Shown: in pieces, positions 1 to 8,273 of the stretch
Layout of the letters: every line of letters begins with the position of its first letter
Position numbering within the stretch: position 1 is the stretch's first letter
Assembly (NCBI GenBank): GCA_947627695.1
Contig: CANQXF010000007.1
Span: 46,050-110,049 of the forward strand
Source of the DNA: an uncultured Ruminiclostridium sp.
GTDB taxonomy: Bacteria; Bacillota; Clostridia; Oscillospirales; Ruminococcaceae
Direction: 5' to 3'
DNA length: 64,000 bases
The notes under the pieces: model-generated
What the model was told of the DNA's origin: nothing
What the model saw: only the letters and a program-made list of their open reading frames with translations
Database searches by the model: none
Made by a program: the position numbers and the translations under genes

Positions 1-279
1 TTCGTGATACTCAGGATAATCAAGCCTGTGAGGGGCTGGAAGATAGCTATGCTGGCGGGGCTTATCGGGATATTCGTAACTGCCGCACTGCTGTTTTCGG
101 GTATCTTCTCACTGGGAACGCTGGAATTGTTCAATCTCCTTGCGGGAGCGGGGATATTTGCGGCGGGAGCTGCGCTTATGCTCCTGCTGGAAAAGGCGGC
201 GGAGCCTGTGATACAATTCTTCCTCAGGATAAAGCAAAGGCTTTTCCCGAAAGCCGAAAAGGAGCATGACAATGGCTGA
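1..279 (+). CDS. C-terminal fragment of a membrane protein, possibly a P-type cation ATPase
   Basis: The reading frame is open to the left edge, so only the C-terminal ~92 residues are present. They hold two clear hydrophobic segments (roughly residues 15-35 and 43-62), followed by a basic, charged tail ending in HDNG. Two closing helices plus a charged cytoplasmic tail resemble the end of cation-transporting P-type ATPases, which is an inference from general layout and not from a catalytic motif. The stop overlaps the start of rnhA by a few bases, so the two genes are probably co-transcribed. Any other polytopic membrane protein remains possible. Confidence 0.45.
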   Translation, partial: FVILRIIKPVRGWKIAMLAGLIGIFVTAALLFSGIFSLGTLELFNLLAGAGIFAAGAALMLLLEKAAEPVIQFFLRIKQRLFPKAEKEHDNG

Positions 280-724
280 GAAAAAACAGGTCTTTATATT
301 TTCGGACGGCGCCTGCTCGGGAAATCCGGGACCCGGCGGCTACGGTGTCATTCTCCGCTGTGAGGGGAAAGAAAAGGAGCTGTCGGGCGGGGAGGCCGAC
401 ACTACCAACAACCGAATGGAGCTTACGGGGGTAATAGTGGGCTTGTCTGCGCTGAAATATCCCTGCAAGGTCACCGTGCAGACGGATTCAAAGTACGTCG
501 TTGACGGGATAGAAAAGGGCTGGGCGAAAAGCTGGCGGAAAAACGGCTGGATAAAGAGCGACAAAAAGCCCGCTTTGAACAGCGACTTGTGGGAGGAACT
601 GCTGGAGCTGTTAGAAATACACGAGGTGAGCTTCGCGTGGATAAAGGGTCATGCAGGTCACGCCGAGAACGAGCGATGCGACAGGCTGGCGGTGGCGCAA
701 AGGGACAAATTTGCGGGAAAATAG
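272..724 (+). CDS. rnhA: Ribonuclease HI
   Basis: Cytoplasmic endonuclease that cuts the RNA strand of RNA-DNA hybrids, for example Okazaki primers and R-loops. The family acidic residues are visible: Asp in [11 protein letters not shown] (about residue 12), Glu in NNRMELTG (about 50), Asp in QTDSKYV (about 72) and Asp in ERCDRLA (about 137), preceded by the GHAGHAEN loop. Length (150 aa) is normal for bacterial RNase HI. An ATG at 266 is also in frame, but GGAG at 261-264 is only one base from it and seven bases from the ATG at 272, so 272 is preferred. It overlaps the upstream membrane-protein gene and is followed by a strong terminator. Confidence 0.95.
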   Translation: MAEKKQVFIFSDGACSGNPGPGGYGVILRCEGKEKELSGGEADTTNNRMELTGVIVGLSALKYPCKVTVQTDSKYVVDGIEKGWAKSWRKNGWIKSDKKPALNSDLWEELLELLEIHEVSFAWIKGHAGHAENERCDRLAVAQRDKFAGK

Positions 725-742
725 GACTTTTTGGGGCATAAT

Positions 743-778
743 AGCGGTGAGTTGAACTCGCCGCTTTTTTGTTTTTTT
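743..778 (+). terminator. Rho-independent terminator after rnhA
   Basis: A 9-bp stem (743-751 with 757-765, one G-T pair, five-base loop) is followed by a run of T interrupted by one G. Confidence 0.85.
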
Positions 779-796
779 GGAGGGGAGAGGCGGTGT

Positions 797-842
797 GGGT
801 GGGAGGGTGGGCGAAGCCGTGAGGCTGAAGGGTAGGCACAAG
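797..842. repeat. G-rich repeat, copy 1, in the 725-1037 intergenic region
   Basis: The stretch beginning GGTGGGAGGGTGGG and continuing with CGTGAGGCTG recurs at 32162-32208, with small differences between. The rest of the gap from rnhA to the next promoter shows only A/T-rich runs and a weak 10-bp inverted repeat (945-954 with 1004-1013). No gene is evident there. Confidence 0.55.
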
Positions 843-1037
843 AGGGAAAAATGGTGTCAGGCGGCGGGAAAAAGCAGGACTTTTCAGCCGTGACCGTGAA
901 AGAAAAAACGCAGAAAAAATTTTTTTCAAAAAAATTGACCTTTCCGCCTTCTTTTTCGTTTTTATATATGAGGGGGTAAATCTAATTATGTCGAAAAAAC
1001 AAGAAAGAAGGCGAAATAATTTTATTTCTGTAAAATA

Positions 1038-1066
1038 TTGACGTAGCTTTTACCTTGGTGTATAAT
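1038..1066 (+). promoter_or_regulatory. Sigma-70 type promoter of the DHHW operon
   Basis: TTGACG at 1038-1043 and a perfect TATAAT at 1061-1066 are separated by 17 bases. The first gene starts about 58 bases downstream. Confidence 0.85.
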
Positions 1067-1124
1067 ATAGAAGTATATAGGTATGTGAAAGCATATACCT
1101 GTTATGATCACAAAAGGAGCAGTT

Positions 1125-2567
1125 ATGAGCGAACATCAGAAAAAAGATGATAAAAATAAAAAGCAACCCGACAAGCAGGAAAACAAGAACGAAAAAAAGT
1201 CCTCTTTCTGGGTCAAAGCGAACATCACCGCCACCTTGTCCCTGTTTGCGGGGATAACCTTGTCACTGCTGATATTCCCGCGCCCCACCGAATCGCATAC
1301 AGAGCGCAGAGATCTGGCAAAATTCCCGCAGTTTTCCGTTGCGGATTATTTCAGCGGCGATTTTGCCGACGGGGTAACCGAATGGTTTGACGACACGGTG
1401 CCCTGGCGCGACGGATTTAAGAACATTTCCTCGCATATCGTGAAGTATATGGGCGTATCATTGGGTGGAGCCACTGTCTACGGTCCTATCCAGGAGATAA
1501 AGCCCACCTCAACTCAGCCGCCTGAGCCTTCTCAGCCCACCGACACAAATCAACCTGCGCCTCCCGATAACAGCGACAGTCCCTCAACTCAGCCTACTGA
1601 AGAAAACACCTCCGCCACCGTTACCACCGAACCAGAATTTCACGTCGGCGCAGGTGAAATGTCGGAGAGCAACGGTCTTGTTGTGTACCAGAATACCGAT
1701 ACGGGGCATTACTGGTGCGTACAGCTTTACAGCGGCGGTTACAGTCAGGACACCTTTATCGAGTATATAAACACTATCGCTGACCAGATTGGCGACTCAG
1801 CACAGGTATACGTTATGGTAGCGCCTGAATCCAGCGAATACTATACTCCCGACCAGTATCTTGACTACACCGTTTCCCAGAAAAAGGTAGTGGACTATAT
1901 CAACAACGGTCTGAGCGACAAGGTCATCGGCGTTGACTGCGTTGAACCGCTGAGACAACACGCCGCCGAAGATATTTTCTGCCGCACTGACCACCACTGG
2001 AAGCCGCTGGGCGCATACTATGCGGCAAAGGCGTTTGCCGACGCTGCGGGTATAACTATACTTGAGGACCTTTCCCTGTATGAACTAAGAACGATACCCA
2101 AATTTATCGGCACATGGTATGGCAGCACTCAGGACCCAAACCTGTACAACGACTACGATACCTTTGACTACTATATTCCACCTAATGATTTTGACACGTA
2201 CTATTATGACACAGCTTATCAGAACGAGTTTAAAGCTCCCTTCTTCCTGCAATATGACTGTGAGGAAAATCCCGACAGCGCATACTCCACCTTTATGGGA
2301 GCAGATAACAAGATAGTGCGTGTGGACACCGATGTTAAAAACGGGAAAAAACTGCTCGTGTTCAAGGACAGCTATGGCAACGCCGAGATACCGTTCTATA
2401 TGAACAGCTATGAGCAGATATACGTCTGTGACATAAGATTTTTTGACCTTAACGCAATTGACTTCATCAAAGAACAGGGTATAGACGACGTGCTGTTCAC
2501 CATGTGCATTACCTCCGCAACGGGAGATAACGCTTTCAAAATGGAAAAGCTCTTCACCAACCCTTGA
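1125..2567 (+). CDS. DHHW family SGNH-like membrane protein
   Basis: Predicted extracytoplasmic protein of the DHHW group, related in layout to the AlgX/AlgJ SGNH proteins that handle acyl groups on exopolysaccharide. A lysine-rich cytoplasmic start is followed by one membrane segment (roughly residues 35-55), a Pro/Thr/Ser-rich linker (roughly 125-180) and the catalytic-like domain. The signature TDHHWKPLGAYY and a likely nucleophile motif KDSYGN near the C-terminus are both present. AAGGAG at 1114-1119 fits the ATG at 1125, not the in-frame ATG at 1104. The stop overlaps the start region of the next, paralogous gene. It heads an operon with a second DHHW protein, an FkbH-like protein and an acyl carrier protein. 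The acyl group and polymer are unknown. Confidence 0.85.
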   Translation: MSEHQKKDDKNKKQPDKQENKNEKKSSFWVKANITATLSLFAGITLSLLIFPRPTESHTERRDLAKFPQFSVADYFSGDFADGVTEWFDDTVPWRDGFKNISSHIVKYMGVSLGGATVYGPIQEIKPTSTQPPEPSQPTDTNQPAPPDNSDSPSTQPTEENTSATVTTEPEFHVGAGEMSESNGLVVYQNTDTGHYWCVQLYSGGYSQDTFIEYINTIADQIGDSAQVYVMVAPESSEYYTPDQYLDYTVSQKKVVDYINNGLSDKVIGVDCVEPLRQHAAEDIFCRTDHHWKPLGAYYAAKAFADAAGITILEDLSLYELRTIPKFIGTWYGSTQDPNLYNDYDTFDYYIPPNDFDTYYYDTAYQNEFKAPFFLQYDCEENPDSAYSTFMGADNKIVRVDTDVKNGKKLLVFKDSYGNAEIPFYMNSYEQIYVCDIRFFDLNAIDFIKEQGIDDVLFTMCITSATGDNAFKMEKLFTNP

Positions 2568-2584
2568 AAGGAATCAGAATAACA

Positions 2585-3739
2585 ATGAATATCAAAAGAA
2601 TTACGGCGCTGGGGCTTTGCCTTGCTATGCTCCTCTGCGCCTGCAACGGCAATAATGCCGACGATAATACCACAACAACTCCCGCCCCCCAAAGCCAACA
2701 GCAGGGCAGTGAAAGCGAAAGCCAGAGTGAAACCACAACTCCCACCTCCGAAGAATCGGAAAATACTTCCTCTGACACTTCTTCTTCGGAGGAAGAATCC
2801 GTTCCCCCTGTCACCGAGCCTGCGGGAAGCGTTCCCGACGACTACCGTGAATACGGCGAAAACGGCATACTCGTGGTAGGAAGAAACGGGCATTATGTAG
2901 GGCTTAGCGGCTGCTGGGGAACGCTGGAGCTTTGCGACAGCTACACCGCTTCCCTCAACAAAGCGGCGGAGCTGCTCCCCGACGTTAACGTATACGATAT
3001 GATAGCTCCCACCGCCGTGGAATTTTATCTTCCCGACGACGTGACAGGATTTACAGGCAGTCAGAAAGAAAAGATCGACCACGTTAAAAGCGGGCTGAAA
3101 AACGTAACTGAAATAGACGCTTACGGCGTTTTGCAGCAGCATCAGGACGAATACATCTATTCCCGCACCGACCACCACTGGCAGCCTTTGGGCGCATACT
3201 ATGCCGCAAAGGAATTTGCACAGCAGTCGGGAACGGGCGACCTGTTCCCCGCCCTGTCGGAATATGAAGCGGTGACTAAAGAGGGATACGTGGGCTCATA
3301 CTATAACTACTCAAAATGCGAAAGCCTGAAAAGCGACCCAGAGCCCTTCACCCTGTACATTTCCCCCAATGCGGACGCCCTTACCACAACATATTACGAC
3401 ACCTCTTTCCAGAACGGCGAGCAGGGACATCTGTTCCCCTATCCTGACGCCAGCGGATATTATCTTTCATTCTTGGGAACGGATATCTGCATAGCCGAGA
3501 TAGACACCGACTGCAAAAACGGCAGGACCCTCGTCATCTGCAAGGAAAGCTACGGGAACGCTCTTGTTCCTTTCCTGACAAGCTGCTATGAAAAGATATA
3601 CGTTACGGATATGAGATATTTTGATATTAACCTTGTGGACTTCTGCAAGGAGGTGGGAGCGACCGACCTGCTGTTCGCCTGCTGTACCTTTACCCCCGCA
3701 GGCGGAAACGGCTCTTACCTGGAAGATATAATAAAATAA
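2585..3739 (+). CDS. DHHW family lipoprotein, paralogue of the previous gene
   Basis: A lipoprotein signal is evident: MNIKR, hydrophobic core, then LLCAC as lipobox, giving a lipid-anchored Cys near residue 18. A Ser/Thr/Glu-rich spacer leads to an SGNH-like domain. The key motifs TDHHWQPLGAYY and CKESYGN align with those of the upstream gene (TDHHWKPLGAYY, KDSYGN), so Ser, Asp and His of the putative triad are kept in both. A TTG start further upstream would spoil the signal peptide, so 2585 is chosen. Two paralogues with different anchors in one operon suggest two sequential steps at the cell surface, for example accepting and then transferring an acyl group (inference). Confidence 0.85.
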   Translation: MNIKRITALGLCLAMLLCACNGNNADDNTTTTPAPQSQQQGSESESQSETTTPTSEESENTSSDTSSSEEESVPPVTEPAGSVPDDYREYGENGILVVGRNGHYVGLSGCWGTLELCDSYTASLNKAAELLPDVNVYDMIAPTAVEFYLPDDVTGFTGSQKEKIDHVKSGLKNVTEIDAYGVLQQHQDEYIYSRTDHHWQPLGAYYAAKEFAQQSGTGDLFPALSEYEAVTKEGYVGSYYNYSKCESLKSDPEPFTLYISPNADALTTTYYDTSFQNGEQGHLFPYPDASGYYLSFLGTDICIAEIDTDCKNGRTLVICKESYGNALVPFLTSCYEKIYVTDMRYFDINLVDFCKEVGATDLLFACCTFTPAGGNGSYLEDIIK

Positions 3740-3752
3740 CTGTGAGGAAAAA

Positions 3753-5516
3753 ATGGCGAATTTTTACCCCTTTGACAGAGTGGAGCTTACCAAAAAGCAA
3801 AAACCCATAAAGCGCAAACTGCTTTCAGACGGCAGTAAGCGGATAGAAAAGAAGATCGCGGTGCTGGGCGGCTCCACCACCAACGGAATCGTGGATATGC
3901 TGGAGCTTTTCCTGCTTTATTACGGGATAAAGGCGGAGTTTTATCAGAGCGAATACGATCAATACTGGCAAGACGCAATGTTCGGCGCCGAGCTGCGTGA
4001 GTTTCAGCCTGATTTTGTGTTTATCCACACCACTTCAAGAAATATCACCGCTTTCCCCGAAATGTCAATGAACAAGGAGGAAGCAGACGGTCTGCTGAAA
4101 AAGCAGCTTGAGCATTTCACCGTGATGTGGGATAAGCTGAGGGAGGACCTTTCCTGTCCCATTATACAAAACAATATGGAAATGCCGTACTGGAGACTGC
4201 TGGGCAACAAGGACTGCGCCGACTTTCACGGCAGGGTGAACTTTGTGACAAGGCTGAACGGCGGGTTTTACGATTACGCCGCAGAACACAGTGACTTTTA
4301 CATTCATGATATAAACTATCTCAGCGCGTCGCTGGGACTGGAAAATTTTTTCGACCTAAGGCAATGGCATATGTACAAGTACGCGGTGGCTCCTAAGCTT
4401 TTCCCTGATTTTGCCTTTAGTCTGGCGAAAATTTTCGCTTCTCTCCTTGGGAAGAACAAAAAAGTCCTTGCCCTTGACCTGGACAACACCCTCTGGGGCG
4501 GCGTAGTGGGTGACGACGGAGTGGAAAATCTTGCTCTTGGGCAGGAAGTGCCTATGGGGCAGGCGTACTGCGAGTTTCAGTCCTATATCAAGGCGCAAAA
4601 ACAGCTTGGGGTACTTCTGACGGTATGCTCCAAAAACGACCGTAAAAATGCAATAGCGGGACTTGAACACCCCGACGGCGTTCTTCGCCCCGACGATTTC
4701 ACCGTGATAAAGGCGAACTGGGAACCTAAAAGCCTGAACATTCAGCAGACCGCAAAGGAGCTTGACCTGCTCCCCGAAAGCATTGTGTTCGTGGACGACA
4801 ATCCCGCCGAGCGCGCAATTGTTGGCGATATGGGGATAGAGACCCCGCCTATGGACATAATTGAAAATTATATCAAGACCCTTGACAAGGGCGGATATTT
4901 TGAAGTGACGAACTTCTCCGCCGACGACCTGCGCAGAGTTGAAATGTACAAGCAAAACGCCGAGAGGGCGGCGGCGCAGTCCTCCTTCAAGGATTACGGG
5001 GAATATCTGGACTTTCTTGAAATGAAAGCGGTGATTGAGGACTTTTCGCCTATCAATCTGGCGAGAGTTACTCAGCTTACCAACAAGAGCAACCAGTTCA
5101 ATCTAACCACCAAACGCTATTCCCCCGCCGAAATGGAAAAGGTGTACAAAAGCGAAGATTATATCCGCCTTTGCGGACGGCTTGCGGACAAATACGGCGA
5201 CAACGGCATTGTGAGTGTGGTGATAGGAGAAAAGCAGGGCGGTGCTCTCGATATTCAGCTTTGGCTGATGAGCTGCCGTGTGCTGAAAAGAGAGATGGAA
5301 TTTGCTATGTTGGACGTGCTTGTGCAAAAGGCAAGGGAGCAGGGCTTAACTAAGCTGGTGGGACACTACTATCCCTCTCCGAAAAATTCTATGGTAAAGG
5401 ATCTGTATATGGACTTCGGTTTCACAAAGACGGAGGAGGACGGCGATGGAAATACCCGCTGGGAGCTGTCGCTTGATTCTTACGAAAACCGAACTTCACA
5501 TATTGAAATAAACTGA
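3753..5516 (+). CDS. FkbH-like HAD-IIIC family protein
   Basis: Three-part protein of 587 aa. The N-terminal third looks like an SGNH-type domain (VLGGSTTNG near residue 37). The middle is a HAD domain with the nucleophile motif LDLDNTLWGG near residue 245, SKND for motif II, and FVDDNPAER for the acidic motif. The C-terminus is a GNAT-like acyltransferase domain. Characterised FkbH proteins take the glyceryl group of 1,3-bisphosphoglycerate, remove phosphate and load it as a thioester on an acyl carrier protein. The acyl carrier protein gene follows 15 bases downstream, which supports such a loading role here. That glyceryl is the real group in this organism is inference. Confidence 0.85.
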   Translation: MANFYPFDRVELTKKQKPIKRKLLSDGSKRIEKKIAVLGGSTTNGIVDMLELFLLYYGIKAEFYQSEYDQYWQDAMFGAELREFQPDFVFIHTTSRNITAFPEMSMNKEEADGLLKKQLEHFTVMWDKLREDLSCPIIQNNMEMPYWRLLGNKDCADFHGRVNFVTRLNGGFYDYAAEHSDFYIHDINYLSASLGLENFFDLRQWHMYKYAVAPKLFPDFAFSLAKIFASLLGKNKKVLALDLDNTLWGGVVGDDGVENLALGQEVPMGQAYCEFQSYIKAQKQLGVLLTVCSKNDRKNAIAGLEHPDGVLRPDDFTVIKANWEPKSLNIQQTAKELDLLPESIVFVDDNPAERAIVGDMGIETPPMDIIENYIKTLDKGGYFEVTNFSADDLRRVEMYKQNAERAAAQSSFKDYGEYLDFLEMKAVIEDFSPINLARVTQLTNKSNQFNLTTKRYSPAEMEKVYKSEDYIRLCGRLADKYGDNGIVSVVIGEKQGGALDIQLWLMSCRVLKREMEFAMLDVLVQKAREQGLTKLVGHYYPSPKNSMVKDLYMDFGFTKTEEDGDGNTRWELSLDSYENRTSHIEIN

Positions 5517-5531
5517 AAGGGAGCTTGAGCT

Positions 5532-5765
5532 ATGGACGAGATATACGAAAGACTGAACGGCGTGTTCAGAAACGTTTTTGACGACGACAGCATTACCGTG
5601 AACGAGGATACCACCGCCGACGATATCGAGGACTGGGACAGCCTGAACCACATCACGCTGGTAGACGCTGTGGAAAGCGAATTTGGCGTGCGCTTCACCA
5701 TGGGCGAGGTAAGCGGTATGAAAAATGTGGGGGAAATGGCGAAGATTATTAAAGAGAGAATGTAA
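5532..5765 (+). CDS. Acyl carrier protein
   Basis: A 77-residue acidic protein with the 4'-phosphopantetheine attachment motif DWDSLNH (Ser near residue 37) and the helix II pattern after it (LVDAVESEFGV). AGGGAGC precedes the ATG at good spacing. As the last gene of the DHHW-DHHW-FkbH operon it is probably a dedicated carrier for the group loaded by the FkbH-like protein, not the fatty-acid synthase carrier. A run of hairpins follows. Confidence 0.92.
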   Translation: MDEIYERLNGVFRNVFDDDSITVNEDTTADDIEDWDSLNHITLVDAVESEFGVRFTMGEVSGMKNVGEMAKIIKERM

Positions 5766-5935
5766 AAAACTTGTCGACAAGTCGACAAGTTTTATGAGGG
5801 AACCCCTGACGGGTTCCCTCATTACTCCTTCCTGCATCGGCTCCGCTACGCTCACGGAAATGCAAATATGTTTATATTTGCATTTCACTGCGCCGATAGA
5901 GGAATAAAATTCGAGGCAAAGCCCCGAATTTTATG
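5766..5935. repeat. Hairpin-dense spacer after the acyl carrier protein gene
   Basis: Successive inverted repeats fill the gap: 5767-5778 with 5781-5792 (perfect, centred on GTCGAC sites), 5796-5805 with 5811-5820 (perfect, loop CTGAC), 5858-5869 with 5874-5885 (perfect), and 5906-5917 with 5921-5932 (one mismatch, loop AAA). ATCGGC at 5836-5841 can also pair with GCCGAT at 5892-5897 around the third hairpin. The first lies directly after the stop codon and could act in termination; the others have no T-tract. Confidence 0.75.
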
Positions 5936-5948
5936 TTATCATAAAAAT

Positions 5949-5977
5949 GCCGTGGAATTTGCTCCACGGCTTTTTTT
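5949..5977. terminator. Bidirectional terminator between the DHHW operon and rmuC
   Basis: An 8-bp stem (5949-5956 with 5963-5970) has a T-run on the plus strand and an A-rich stretch just before it that acts as a T-run for the minus strand. It lies between convergent genes. Confidence 0.8.
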
Positions 5978-7277
5978 ATTTTTCTTCGGTTTCCGTTTCG
6001 TCCGTCCCCTGTAATATCGCTACAAGTCCGTCCAGACCGCCTTCAAGGGTCTCAACGCTTTTGAGGGATTTGTTTATCTGACGGGTGCGAACGCCCACCA
6101 GCTTTTCCAGCTCGTCGTCAAGCTGACGGGAACGCAGCTGCGCCGATTTAAGCACCTTTTCAAAGGTCTCAAACTCGCCCTTGACGCCTGAGAGCACCTT
6201 CCATACGTCGTCGCTGCGCTTTTGTATCGCAAGGGTGCGAAAGCCCATATAAAGGGAGTTCAGCATTGCCGCCATTGTGGAGGGTCCCGCTATGTTTACC
6301 TGGAATTTCTGCTGAAGCTCCTCCACCAGCCCCATATTCACCACCTCGGCGTAAAGTCCCTCAAAGGGCAGGAACATTATTCCGAAGCCTGTGGTGTGAG
6401 GGGGCTGTATGTATTTTTCCCGAATGTCCTTTGCGCTGTTTCGTATGCGTTCGGAAAGGACTTTTTTCGCCGCGTCAACCGTGTCCTTGTCGCCGCTGTC
6501 GTAGGCGTCCCTCAGCGCGTGATACGTATCGCCGGGAAATTTTGCGTCTATGGGGAGATAGATAGTTCCGTCGCCGTCGCCGGGGAGCTTTATTGCAAAC
6601 TCGACATGGTTCTTGCTGTCGGGAACGGTGACAACGTCTTTTTCATACTGTTCGGGAGCAAGAATTTCGGACAGGATACCCTCAAGCTGAGTTTCCCCCA
6701 TAATACCTCTTGTTTTAACGTTGGAGAGTATCTTTTTCAGGTCCCCTACTCCCGCCGCAAGGCTCTGCATTTCGCCCAGCCCCTTGTGTACCTCTTCAAG
6801 GCGCTCGCTTACGGTCTTGAAAGACTGAGCCATTCTCTCGTCAAGGGTCTTTTGCAGCTTTTCGTCAACGGTGGTCCTTATCTGATCCAGGCGCTTGCCG
6901 TTGTCCTCCCTTATTTCAAGCAGCTGCTTGTTTACCGTTTCGTTTACCTTTGAAAGCGCTTCTACGTTGTTTTTCTCTATGCCCTGCAAGCGGTGCTCCA
7001 GCAATTCCAGCCGTTGATTCATATTGTCTGCGGACTGGCGCTGGCTGTCGCTGAGCATTTGGGACAAGCCCTTTATGTTGTCGGAGACCTCCCGCCTTAA
7101 CTCCGTCTGGCCTCCCTTCTGGTCGGCGGAAAGGGTGGAAAGCCTGTCCTTTATCACCTCAAGCTCCTTGGAATTGTCCCCGCCGCCCGACGGCTTTCCG
7201 TTTTTTATTACGATTATCAGCAGGATAATGCTGATAACAATTGAAATCGCCGAAAGAATTATTCCTAAAATTTCCAT
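5976..7277 (-). CDS. rmuC: RmuC family DNA recombination protein
   Basis: Predicted membrane-anchored protein of 433 aa with an N-terminal helix (MEILGIILSAISIV onward), a long coiled-coil region (about residues 35-190) and a C-terminal nuclease-like RmuC domain. Family features include TRGIMGETQLEGIL, LPIDAKFPGDTY and GIMFLPFEGLYAE. RmuC in E. coli limits inversions between short inverted repeats. That is notable in a chromosome rich in such repeats, but a link is only suggestive. AAGGAG five bases upstream sets the ATG at 7277. It is transcribed alone from its own promoter. Confidence 0.9.
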   Translation of the reverse strand: MEILGIILSAISIVISIILLIIVIKNGKPSGGGDNSKELEVIKDRLSTLSADQKGGQTELRREVSDNIKGLSQMLSDSQRQSADNMNQRLELLEHRLQGIEKNNVEALSKVNETVNKQLLEIREDNGKRLDQIRTTVDEKLQKTLDERMAQSFKTVSERLEEVHKGLGEMQSLAAGVGDLKKILSNVKTRGIMGETQLEGILSEILAPEQYEKDVVTVPDSKNHVEFAIKLPGDGDGTIYLPIDAKFPGDTYHALRDAYDSGDKDTVDAAKKVLSERIRNSAKDIREKYIQPPHTTGFGIMFLPFEGLYAEVVNMGLVEELQQKFQVNIAGPSTMAAMLNSLYMGFRTLAIQKRSDDVWKVLSGVKGEFETFEKVLKSAQLRSRQLDDELEKLVGVRTRQINKSLKSVETLEGGLDGLVAILQGTDETETEEK

Positions 7278-7311
7278 TTTTGCTCCTTTATTCTGAAAAA
7301 TTACTGTAATT

Positions 7312-7340
7312 ATTTTAACATAACAAAATACCTTTGTCAA
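7312..7340 (-). promoter_or_regulatory. Promoter of rmuC
   Basis: Read on the minus strand: TTGACA (7335-7340), 17 bases, TAAAAT (7312-7317). The start codon is about 35 bases further on. Confidence 0.8.
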
Positions 7341-7355
7341 TTATGTTGTTTTTTC

Positions 7356-7384
7356 TTGCTTTTTTGCGGAAAATATGTTATAAT
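7356..7384 (+). promoter_or_regulatory. Extended -10 promoter of the YegP-type gene
   Basis: TTGCTT (7356-7361), 17 bases, TATAAT (7379-7384), with TG one base upstream of the -10 box as in extended -10 promoters. Confidence 0.75.
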
Positions 7385-7458
7385 TTAATAAATAAACTTT
7401 GTACTTTTCCCGAACAGTCGGGTCAATATTTAATTTTAAAATTCAGGAGGAAAAAACC

Positions 7459-7824
7459 ATGGGCAAATTTGTTATCAAGCACACCGCAACAGGCGTTAAG
7501 TTTGACCTGAAGGCGGGTAACGGCGAGGTTATCGCTACCAGCGAGGTGTACACCACTGATTCCGCTTGCAAGAACGGTATCGAAAGCGTTCGCAAGTGCT
7601 GCGAGGGCGGCGTTGAGGATCAGACCGTTGAAGGTTACGAAACTCTCAAGCACCCCAAATATGAGGTTTATCAGGACAAGAAGGGCGAATATCGTTTCAG
7701 ACTCAAGGCTCGCAACGGCGAGATAATCGCTACCAGCGAGGGCTACAAGGCTAAGCCCAGCTGCCTTAACGGTATCGAGAGCGTTAAGAAGAACGCTCCT
7801 GAGGCTGAGATCGTTGAGGAATAA
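7459..7824 (+). CDS. Tandem-domain YegP/DUF1508 family protein
   Basis: A 121-residue cytoplasmic protein made of two copies of the short YegP domain. The pattern FDLKAGNGEVIATSEVY...NGIESVRK in the first half recurs as FRLKARNGEIIATSEGY...NGIESVKK in the second. The function of the family is not established. AGGAGG at 7445-7450 gives an ideal site for the ATG at 7459. Codon use is strongly biased toward a few preferred codons, and with the extended -10 promoter this suggests high expression (inference). It is monocistronic, with a terminator directly after. Confidence 0.9.
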   Translation: MGKFVIKHTATGVKFDLKAGNGEVIATSEVYTTDSACKNGIESVRKCCEGGVEDQTVEGYETLKHPKYEVYQDKKGEYRFRLKARNGEIIATSEGYKAKPSCLNGIESVKKNAPEAEIVEE

Positions 7825-7841
7825 TTTTATTGACGATGATA

Positions 7842-7876
7842 CGCCGTCTGGTTTACAGGCGGCGTTTTTCTTTTTG
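7842..7876 (+). terminator. Terminator of the YegP-type gene
   Basis: A 9-bp stem (7842-7850 with 7856-7864, one G-T pair), five-base loop, then a T-rich run. Confidence 0.85.
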
Positions 7877-7924
7877 TGGTGGGAAATTAGGCGGTTTATG
7901 AGGGGTGCGGGGTTAAGGGAAGAT

Positions 7925-8055
7925 GTGCGGGGAGTGGGGCGGCGAAGCCGCAGTCGGCGCTTTGCGCCGACTTGATGATTTTGCGGAGCAAAATCATCAC
8001 TTTTGTTCGGGCTGCGCCCGAACAAAAGGCGGCTTCGCCGCCCCACTCCTCGCAC
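7925..8055. repeat. Perfect cloverleaf palindrome (four-way junction sequence)
   Basis: A 27-bp outer stem (7925-7951 with 8029-8055, one G-T pair) encloses three hairpins that touch each other with no unpaired base between them: 7952-7960/7964-7972 (loop TTT), 7973-7984/7988-7999 (loop GGA), and 8000-8012/8016-8028 (loop TGC). Apart from the three 3-base loops every base of the 131 can pair, on either strand. It lies in the gap between the YegP-type gene and the end of the large minus-strand operon. No coding frame or T-tract is associated. It may be a mobile palindromic element or a structured RNA or DNA site. Confidence 0.9.
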
Positions 8056-8155
8056 AGGTTTTCTGGTATGCAGGCACAAAAATTGAACGATTACCACCAC
8101 ATAAACATTTCACGGTAAAGTCTTAAAATACACCGTCAAAGTTTTCTAAGGAGAG

Positions 8156-8193
8156 TCTGAGAGGATTTCTTTTCCAAAAGAAATCCTCTCAGA
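8156..8193. repeat. 18-bp perfect palindrome, copy 1
   Basis: TCTGAGAGGATTTCTTTT (8156-8173) and its exact complement (8176-8193) flank a 2-base loop. The same sequence with one compensated base pair recurs at 32027-32064, including the upstream TTTTCTAAG-like flank. No T-tract follows. Confidence 0.8.
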
Positions 8194-8228
8194 GCAACAT
8201 TTAAAATTACCACCACTAATCAAAACAC

Positions 8229-8256
8229 AAAAAAGGCTTGGAAAACTCCAAGCCTT
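8229..8256 (-). terminator. Terminator of the ten-gene ABC/DUF5696 operon
   Basis: On the minus strand a 10-bp stem (8247-8256 with 8233-8242) is followed by a T-run, 18 bases after the last stop codon of the operon. Confidence 0.85.
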
Positions 8257-8273
8257 TTCTTTGTACCAAAAAA

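Noticed and set aside
7925..8055. Ordinary terminator of the YegP-type gene
   Set aside because: That gene already has a hairpin with T-run at 7842-7876; the cloverleaf has no T-run on either side.
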